A DNA stretch of 64,000 nt from Candidatus Melainabacteria bacterium (GTDB taxonomy: Bacteria > Cyanobacteriota > Vampirovibrionia > Obscuribacterales > Obscuribacteraceae). Below are positions 57,961 to 64,000 of the stretch, piece by piece (the stretch's first letter is position 1; the number at the start of each line of letters is the position of its first letter). Made by a program: the position numbers and the translations under genes. A model generated the notes under the pieces. That model was not told where the DNA came from, searched no databases, and was given only the letters and a program-made list of their open reading frames with translations. The DNA is taken from positions 59,843 through 123,842 of the forward strand of contig RXJR01000027.1 of assembly GCA_003963305.1 (NCBI GenBank), in the 5' to 3' direction.

Positions 57961-59532
57961 ATGAATGCTGGAATGCAAATCTACGCTGACGCCATAAAAA
58001 TGCTATGGCCAGAGATTTTCGTCGTCATTGCGATCCTACTCACATCGGTCTGGAATTTATTCATGCCGAAGGCGAAAGAATGGACGCCGGTCTGGGCAAT
58101 GATGGGTCTTGGTGCCGCCTTTACTACTCTCTTTCTTCAATTTTTCGACAAGCCGACAATTCTCTTCAACGGCTTATTTACTGTTGACAAACTGACCGTC
58201 ACATTCGGTTTGATTGTTACCCTCGTGGGTGTCGTCGTTGTCCTGATGACGATGGGCTATGAGCATCACCTGGGACGGAACCGCGGTGAGTTCTATTCGA
58301 TCCTTCTTACAGCGATACTGGCCGTACTCCTGCTTGCCGGTGCGACAGATCTGATTATGTTGTTTGTTGGGCTGGAAACGCTGAGTATTTGCTGCGTTCT
58401 CCTGGCCGGCTTCAATAAATTCGACGTCAAAAGCAGCGAGGCTTCACTTAAATACCTTCTCTCGACGGCTGCCACCACAGCCACTTTGCTCTACGGTCTA
58501 TCGTTTGTATATGGTTTGACCGACGCCACATCCTATTCTGTGATTGCAGAAAAGATGGCTCTAATGGCGGTGCCTCCAACTTCCTTGATTCGTATCTTCG
58601 TTCTCGTGCTCTTGCTCAGTGCCGTTGGCTTCAAGCTTTCCGCCGTGCCGTTCCACATGTGGACACCAGACGTATACGAAGGTGCACCTACACCAGTCAC
58701 AGCCTTCCTTTCTATAGGTTCCAAGGCGGGCGGCTTCGTTATTGCTTTGCGCCTTTTGTTCATGGTCTTTGGAAAGTCGGCGCCTGATTGGACCATCCTC
58801 CTGACGGCTCTGGCAATACTTTCAATGATCATGGGTAACCTGATTGCTCTGGCTCAGACGTCAGTCAAACGTATGCTGGCGTACTCGTCTATCGCTCACG
58901 TCGGCTACATTCTGATCGGCATGATCTCAGGCACGCAGCAAGGTCTTGCCGCCATGATGTTCTACATCATCGTTTACGGTTTCATGAACCTCGGAGCTTT
59001 CGCCGGTGCCATCCTATTTGCCAATGAGACGGGCAGCGACAACATTGACGACTTTGCCGGACTGATCAAAAAGCGTCCTTACCTGGCGCTACTGATGAGT
59101 GTCTGCTTGCTCAATCTGGCAGGCTTGCCAATTCCACCAGCCGGATTTTTCGCCAAACTGTTCATCTTCGGTGCCGGTATCCAGATGCCACTTATACTCG
59201 GAACTACTCCGATCGGATGGATTCTTGTCAGCGTCGCACTCGTCACTTCGATTCCTGCGGTCTATTACTACACCCGCGTCGTAATCAAGATGATCGTTGC
59301 CGACCCTTCTCCCAAGGTGGTGGCGATGGGCGATCAGCGTCCATTCTTCGACAGCCCGCAATCAATGGTCTTCCTGGCGTTGTGGTTGTGTATCGGTGTC
59401 ATTTTCATGACAGGTACGGTTGTTGTCGACCCGGTTATGAATATTTCGAGAGACGCAATAGCGCCTTTGCTGGCAACGCCTGAATCAAGGACAAACCCGC
59501 CGGTAGGAATGTTGCCCAACACCGTCCACTAG
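57961..59532 (+). CDS. nuoN: NADH-quinone oxidoreductase subunit N (NdhB-like)
   Basis: A proton-pumping membrane subunit of respiratory complex I. The 523-residue product has about 14 helices. Landmarks: FVGLETLSICCVLLAGF with the key glutamate of helix 5, PFHMWTPDVYEGAPTPVTAFLS with the helix 7-8 lysine region (SIGSKAGGFV), and SVKRMLAYSSIAHVGYILIG. It stands alone here, without nuoA-M neighbours, as ndhB does in many cyanobacteria; this is a comparison from general knowledge. The ATG is at 57961; no strong Shine-Dalgarno sequence is seen. Confidence 0.95.
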   Translation: MNAGMQIYADAIKMLWPEIFVVIAILLTSVWNLFMPKAKEWTPVWAMMGLGAAFTTLFLQFFDKPTILFNGLFTVDKLTVTFGLIVTLVGVVVVLMTMGYEHHLGRNRGEFYSILLTAILAVLLLAGATDLIMLFVGLETLSICCVLLAGFNKFDVKSSEASLKYLLSTAATTATLLYGLSFVYGLTDATSYSVIAEKMALMAVPPTSLIRIFVLVLLLSAVGFKLSAVPFHMWTPDVYEGAPTPVTAFLSIGSKAGGFVIALRLLFMVFGKSAPDWTILLTALAILSMIMGNLIALAQTSVKRMLAYSSIAHVGYILIGMISGTQQGLAAMMFYIIVYGFMNLGAFAGAILFANETGSDNIDDFAGLIKKRPYLALLMSVCLLNLAGLPIPPAGFFAKLFIFGAGIQMPLILGTTPIGWILVSVALVTSIPAVYYYTRVVIKMIVADPSPKVVAMGDQRPFFDSPQSMVFLALWLCIGVIFMTGTVVVDPVMNISRDAIAPLLATPESRTNPPVGMLPNTVH

Positions 59533-59587
59533 AAATGACTTCAACACCTGAGTCGACGCTCTCATCGACAACATCTGGAATGTAGTC

Positions 59588-62287
59588 ATGAAAGCATCGA
59601 TTGGCCAAAATCTTCTGCTCAAATGCGCGTCCAATCGAAAACTGGCGGCTTTCCTCTTATTGCTCTTGTTACTGGTGCCACTCGGTGCATTTTATGGCGC
59701 CATACTGCTTGGCGAAAAGGTGTTCCACATAGCAGACCACACTTATTACTTCGAGCCGTTCACTAAATTCATCAGCAGTACGCTGGCATCACACCGATTG
59801 CCTCTATGGAACCCCTACTTATACTGCGGCATGCCACAAATAGCAGTGCCGTCACCCGGCATGTTCTTCCCGCCCAACCTGCTTTTTATCTGGCTGCCCT
59901 ACAGCAAAGCACTCTCGCTGATAATTGCGCTCAGTCAACTCGCCATGGCCCTCGGCACATTTTTGCTGGTAGCAAGTTTTGGCTGGGGTCTTACAGCCGC
60001 CACCGTCGCCGGTATCACAATCAGCCTCTGCGGCTACATGTTTTCACTGGAGAATAATTACACTCTCGTAGCGGCAGCAGCCTGGGCACCACTGATGATC
60101 TGGTCAAGCCGCGAGATCATGACTGACCTATCCAAAAGTAAACGCCCATATTTTGCCGCAGCAATCTTGATCATATCGACGTTCCTGTCCATTTCCGCCG
60201 GGCGCCCCGAAGTCTTTGTACCAGCATGCTTTATCACCGTGCTGGTTTGCCTGCGCGATGCCTGGATTTGCCACCGTCGCAAACAGCGCATATTGCCGGC
60301 CCTCGCCTGGCAATACGGCTCTATGTTTGTCGGAATACTACTGAGTATGCCCATTCTCTTGCCGACCATCGAATGGGTGAGACTCTCGCCCCGAGCCAAT
60401 GGTCTTAACTTGAGTCAGACCTTTATGTGGAGCGTCAATTGGTACGACCTGATGGGTATTGTTTTTGCCTATCCATTCGGAGACTTACAGCGTGTAGGCG
60501 TAAGACATTTGAGTCTTGTGGCGACACGGCCGGTATTCCTTCCCTTTGTCCAATCCTGTTACATAGGACCAATCGCCTGGACGTGTGCGATCTGGGGAAT
60601 GTTCGACAAAACATGGAAGGGTCGCAGAGTGCTCCTCATATATGCCAGCTGCGTCTTGATTCTCTGTTTAGGCGAATACACACCAGTTGCGCCTGCACTG
60701 ATGCAGACATTTCCGGCACTGACAGCTTTTCGCTTTCCGATCAAATGGATGATCTTTTTCCTCCTGGCTCTGGCAATTGCCGCCGCTCGTGGTGCATCAA
60801 ATCTGGTGCGGAGTAAAATTGATCCTGTCGGGCGAAAAGTTGCCGTTACCTTCTGGGTGATTTCATTCATAGCAGCAACTACTTTTATCACTCTCTCTAT
60901 GAGAGATATTCCGCTGAATATAGCGAAACCGCCGCTGCCAGTAGACGCCGAACTTTTGCTGGGAGTGTCGCTTTTGTTGGGAGCAATGTATGGTTCCTGT
61001 GCATGCGGGCTGGAATGGCTTCGAAGTATCAACAGAATTTCTGCCTTCAAAGCCGCGATAATATTTCCATGCTTAATCGCAGTGAGCCTGATAATTCCAG
61101 CCTGCAAATTTCAGCAAGTCACGACAAGTCCTGAGTATTTTGAAACCAGCCCCGTGTTGCGCGGATATCTGGACCAGGCTAAAAACAACCTGAATCAACA
61201 GAATAAAAAGCAATCAGGAGATGGACGGTTTTTAGCACTGTATTTTGATCCACTCTGGGTTCCCGTGCGTTACCGCACCAGCTTTGACCCCGACTGGAAG
61301 ACAGACTACGACGCACATTATACGACTGCTTATTCTGAATACACGCGCCAGTTGTTATTGCCGAATACAAACATGGACCAAAAGGTACCCGAAACTTTCG
61401 GCTACGAAGCAGCCGAAACTGGTCCGTACCGACAGCTGTTTTTTGACATTCTTCACCAGTGCTCCGTGTGCATGCCTGGTAATCGAGCTTCAGATCGACC
61501 AGCTGATACTCGACATTACAGCGACGTGCCTTTGCTGAGGTTCTGTCAAAGCACCGGCACCAGTTGGATTGGCACCCAGAGCTACAAGGGACCCGACAAA
61601 GTATCGCTTCTGGACTCGCGCTTCTTCACTTTGATGAAGGAAGACAAAGAGAAGAATGTTCGTCTCTTCCACGTCAAATATCCGCTTCCTCGGGCATATC
61701 TGTCACGATACTGGATGTGGTGCGACGAACAAAAACCGATATTGGAAAAAATTCGCAACGCCGATTCATCTCAATTTAACCCGGCTGTCACAACCATGAT
61801 TGAGCGTAATACCACATCTGGTGTTTCAGACATAAAAGGAACAGACCGCGACTTCGGACCGAAACTGGCTACGCCACCCGAACAATCACCGACGCTACCG
61901 CCGGAAACAGAGCACACGTCGTTTTCAGATCGCGATCCATTTATCGATACGTTCCCTGTGACGATTATGACCGACGAGCCGGAACACCTTTCAATGTCTG
62001 TAAAACCAGATCGAGACTGCTTTCTGGTTTTGACCGACCACTTTTATCCGGGCTGGCAAGCCTCTATAGATGGTGCCAAACGCCCCTGCTATCGGGTTAA
62101 TGCTGAAGGAAGGGCGGTTTACGTTCCAGCTGGACCACACCTGATTGAATTCACTTACTTTCCAGACAGCCTGGTCCTCGGATTTCAGCTTGCCGCCGCC
62201 GGGCTTGTCATTCTCATCTTTCTCATTGCAGCAGGGCTGAGACCGCGCCTGTGGCGCTTTTTGAAGTTTCTTGCCGGTCAGGAATAG
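59588..62287 (+). CDS. Large membrane protein, YfhO-like (putative GT-C glycosyltransferase)
   Basis: An 899-residue protein with about 12 membrane segments in the first 500 residues, a long soluble domain (about 510-860) and a final membrane helix (about 865-885). Features: HTYYFEPFTKFISSTLASHRLPLWNPYLYCGMPQ near residues 50-85, in the usual place for the GT-C first loop, and a C-terminal YPGWQASIDGAKRPCYRVN block, matching the 'YYPGWkA.vDG' end of YfhO proteins. YfhO-type proteins are linked to glycosylation of envelope polymers. Its gene follows nuoN by 55 bp, but joint function is not suggested. Confidence 0.85.
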   Translation: MKASIGQNLLLKCASNRKLAAFLLLLLLLVPLGAFYGAILLGEKVFHIADHTYYFEPFTKFISSTLASHRLPLWNPYLYCGMPQIAVPSPGMFFPPNLLFIWLPYSKALSLIIALSQLAMALGTFLLVASFGWGLTAATVAGITISLCGYMFSLENNYTLVAAAAWAPLMIWSSREIMTDLSKSKRPYFAAAILIISTFLSISAGRPEVFVPACFITVLVCLRDAWICHRRKQRILPALAWQYGSMFVGILLSMPILLPTIEWVRLSPRANGLNLSQTFMWSVNWYDLMGIVFAYPFGDLQRVGVRHLSLVATRPVFLPFVQSCYIGPIAWTCAIWGMFDKTWKGRRVLLIYASCVLILCLGEYTPVAPALMQTFPALTAFRFPIKWMIFFLLALAIAAARGASNLVRSKIDPVGRKVAVTFWVISFIAATTFITLSMRDIPLNIAKPPLPVDAELLLGVSLLLGAMYGSCACGLEWLRSINRISAFKAAIIFPCLIAVSLIIPACKFQQVTTSPEYFETSPVLRGYLDQAKNNLNQQNKKQSGDGRFLALYFDPLWVPVRYRTSFDPDWKTDYDAHYTTAYSEYTRQLLLPNTNMDQKVPETFGYEAAETGPYRQLFFDILHQCSVCMPGNRASDRPADTRHYSDVPLLRFCQSTGTSWIGTQSYKGPDKVSLLDSRFFTLMKEDKEKNVRLFHVKYPLPRAYLSRYWMWCDEQKPILEKIRNADSSQFNPAVTTMIERNTTSGVSDIKGTDRDFGPKLATPPEQSPTLPPETEHTSFSDRDPFIDTFPVTIMTDEPEHLSMSVKPDRDCFLVLTDHFYPGWQASIDGAKRPCYRVNAEGRAVYVPAGPHLIEFTYFPDSLVLGFQLAAAGLVILIFLIAAGLRPRLWRFLKFLAGQE

Positions 62288-62293
62288 TCAGCA

Positions 62294-62321
62294 TTTACAT
62301 TAGTCGCCAGGATGCTAGACT
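62294..62321 (+). promoter_or_regulatory. Candidate promoter of the tRNA-Arg gene
   Basis: TTTACA (62294-62299) and TAGACT (62316-62321) are 16 bp apart and end 23 bp before the tRNA. It starts immediately after the stop of the YfhO-like gene. Confidence 0.4.
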
Positions 62322-62344
62322 AATAATCTGCGCGCATGAAACAT

Positions 62345-62418
62345 GCCCTCGTAGTTCAGTTGGATAGAACACCTCCGTCCTAAGGAGGGTGTCGGGAGTT
62401 CGAGTCTCTCCGAGGGTG
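62345..62418 (+). tRNA. tRNA-Arg (anticodon CCT)
   Basis: Folds as a full cloverleaf: acceptor GCCCTCG/CGAGGGT (one G-U pair), D arm GTTC/GAAC, anticodon stem CCTCC/GGAGG with loop GTCCTAA, five-base variable loop GTGTC, T arm GGGAG/CTCTC with loop TTCGAGT. The anticodon is at 62379-62381 and reads AGG codons. The 3' CCA is not encoded (GCAC follows). Two genes of different character follow it. Confidence 0.95.
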
Positions 62419-62511
62419 CACTTTACAAATAAAACAGGGACAGGCTAAATCAGCGCCCCTACATAGCCCCTACTTTAAGACTGAGCCCATGCCGCGAGCA
62501 TAAGTGTCAAC

Positions 62512-62958
62512 ATGTCTCGAATCTGCAAATGGATGCTTTTGTCTCTGAGTTTGCAGTTTGTCGTTGCTTGCAGTTCAGTTCCTACCGACATTCCTGCGTC
62601 AAAAGACTTCGGCATATTTTTAACGCGCGACCTCAACTCGTACTTTCAAGCCAGGCTTGGCAGCGAAGTAGAAGCACAGTATGAGCTTCTCAGGGCAGTT
62701 CCTACAATAGTTGGTACTGCCTTTCCTAAATATTATGCATGGGTAGAAGTTTTTAGTCACAAGAAATTAGTAAAACAGGGAGCTGTAAGATTAGCCGCGA
62801 TCAGCGGAAAAAAATTTGAAGTGACCGATTACATTGATCAGCAAGAAATCCTTACCCGCCCGGAATCAGTTTCTCTGGTGTTTCCAAAAGCGTTGTGTGA
62901 TGCAATCATTTTAAAGGCAAATGTTAAAAGTAGACTAACTGGCTTCAGAAAGCCTTAG
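62512..62958 (+). CDS. Putative lipoprotein, unknown function
   Basis: A 148-residue product. The N-terminus is a lipoprotein signal: basic MSRICKWM, a hydrophobic core, and the lipobox VVAC-S (cysteine at about 20). The mature part is alpha/beta with KYYAWVEVFSHKKLVKQGAVRLAAI in the middle. It resembles no family known to me. The gene is visibly more AT-rich than those to its left. The ATG at 62512 lacks a strong ribosome site. Confidence 0.7.
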   Translation: MSRICKWMLLSLSLQFVVACSSVPTDIPASKDFGIFLTRDLNSYFQARLGSEVEAQYELLRAVPTIVGTAFPKYYAWVEVFSHKKLVKQGAVRLAAISGKKFEVTDYIDQQEILTRPESVSLVFPKALCDAIILKANVKSRLTGFRKP

Positions 62959-63081
62959 ATTGAGAAATTACGTGACTCGAGATAATCGTGTTATTTGCTT
63001 TCATAGCATGATCGATGGTCATGACCCTAATAGAGATAAAACCAAAGTATTTGATCTAATTACCTTCCGCAGAGTTGAGCA

Positions 63082-63981
63082 ATGAAACGTCTTGAGATTC
63101 GGGCAGTTTCACCTTGTTTGCCGACTGACATAGTTCAGGAGATTAACGGCCGACATGAGTCCCTCGTAAGGCAAATCGATATAGATTTCGTAGAGACAGG
63201 TTTTTACGCTCGGACAAAATTCAGGACGTTAAGGCTGACGCAGAAACTGTTAGATGTCACTGAACCAGAACTTACCATACAGGATGAGTCCGCAGATGAT
63301 GTCCTTCACGTTATTTCAGTAATCCCAGTTTCGGATTTTGAAAAAGACGAGCTTTGGATTGGATTTGAGTACGTAAAGGAGCGAGCTGTACAAGCGCTCG
63401 CGCAGGTAGCAGAGAATTTTGACCTAAATGCACGATCTCTTTCAATTCGGAGCTTTCAAATTAGAGGAGCCGTACAAGCTAGTATAATTGGCAGATCTCT
63501 GCCAGAGGAACCAGTTTCTACGAAACCCTATCACTCAAACTTACCTGATTTGATTCCAGTAAAGCGGTTTGACATCGAATGTAGTGGAACGAAATACATC
63601 GGAAAATATGCGCACGGAAATCAATTTTGGGCTCAAGTGGTAGCTACTTTTCGAAACCCGATCGCCGCGCAATTAGGAGCTGATGCCGTCAATGATTGGA
63701 GGTCAAGAAAATGTTGGTATGCAATTCTGCATAAGTTCGACGCTCAAGGGAATCACTTAGGGACCGATTATAGATTCACCGGAACGACGGCTGATGATGA
63801 GGCCGTTGCTTTTGAAGAAGCTATAAGGCATATGAATAGGTCCATCAGCGCATTGGGTCGAGTCAAGTTTGGAGACATTGCCATTCGGCTGTTCAAAATT
63901 GAAATTGACGGAAGCGTTGTGAATTTCGCGCCAGGGCGACCACCCGCAACGAGAACAGGCGGCCATCGAGAACACACTTGA
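63082..63981 (+). CDS. Hypothetical protein (299 aa), unknown function
   Basis: An ATG at 63082 preceded by GTTGAGCA starts a 299-residue frame. No signal peptide, membrane helix or recognised catalytic motif is visible. The protein seems to be made of two alpha/beta halves (about 1-130 and 160-290), the second with NQFWAQVVATFRNPIAA and CWYAILHKFDAQGNHLG. Codon use is AT-richer than in the rest of the window, like its neighbour at 62512. The last residues (GRPPATRTGG) are basic. Function cannot be proposed. Confidence 0.7.
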   Translation: MKRLEIRAVSPCLPTDIVQEINGRHESLVRQIDIDFVETGFYARTKFRTLRLTQKLLDVTEPELTIQDESADDVLHVISVIPVSDFEKDELWIGFEYVKERAVQALAQVAENFDLNARSLSIRSFQIRGAVQASIIGRSLPEEPVSTKPYHSNLPDLIPVKRFDIECSGTKYIGKYAHGNQFWAQVVATFRNPIAAQLGADAVNDWRSRKCWYAILHKFDAQGNHLGTDYRFTGTTADDEAVAFEEAIRHMNRSISALGRVKFGDIAIRLFKIEIDGSVVNFAPGRPPATRTGGHREHT

Positions 63982-64000
63982 CGGCCACTCACATCGGTAA

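Overview
The window looks like chromosomal DNA from a free-living, diderm bacterium of the non-photosynthetic sister lineage of Cyanobacteria (Vampirovibrionia/'Melainabacteria', Obscuribacter-like). This is inference, from four things: an LptB/LptC/LptF/OstA lipopolysaccharide-export cluster; a complex I NuoN (NdhB-type) gene standing alone; many tetratricopeptide (TPR) proteins, eukaryote-like Ser/Thr kinase and WD40 genes; and very large Gln/Ala-rich proteins without close named relatives. Gene density is high, base composition is moderate, and TTG and GTG starts are common. No rRNA, CRISPR array, insertion sequence or prophage is visible. One tRNA gene (Arg, CCT anticodon) lies near the right end.

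Layout. 1-7.85 kb (minus strand): three related giant TPR/Gln-rich proteins, the leftmost cut by the window edge. 8.1-12.9 kb (plus): a GT2 glycosyltransferase translationally coupled to a multi-pass membrane protein, then an APC permease and an HpcH/HpaI aldolase. 13.4-15.0 kb (minus): a tightly packed suhB-like, ACT-domain and NUDIX trio. 15.4-18.3 kb: ileS behind a leader containing an intrinsic terminator. 18.5-30.2 kb: secreted proteins, a GyrI-like protein, a lipid/envelope operon (diacylglycerol kinase, esterase, acyltransferase), a tyrosine phosphatase, a purple-acid-phosphatase-like enzyme, potC, a YgfZ-TPR fusion and an IscA-type protein.

30.2-33.6 kb: a class II Fic protein preceded by two clusters of 11-12 bp repeats, a small ORF, and rsgA preceded by a strong promoter and a putative 22-residue leader peptide. 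33.7-37.7 kb: a WD40 protein, a kinase-LRR protein and a thioredoxin-fold protein. 37.7-43.6 kb: two ABC exporters (an ABC-2 type and a MacA/MacB type). 43.7-46.6 kb: a TPR protein and a putative cell-wall hydrolase. 46.7-49.9 kb: aroQ, an unknown gene, aroK and a TPR protein. 50.1-55.7 kb: lptF-lptB-triple OstA-lptC and a TPR protein. 55.8-57.6 kb: carA and a HAD phosphatase. 58-62.3 kb: nuoN and a YfhO-like membrane protein. 62.3-64 kb: tRNA-Arg followed by two AT-richer genes without recognisable relatives.

The most interesting signals are the repeat array that runs into the fic start codon, the rsgA leader, the terminator and the altered HIGH motif of ileS, the giant repeat proteins, the triple OstA protein, and an in-frame 18-bp-periodic extension after the stop codon of a TPR gene.
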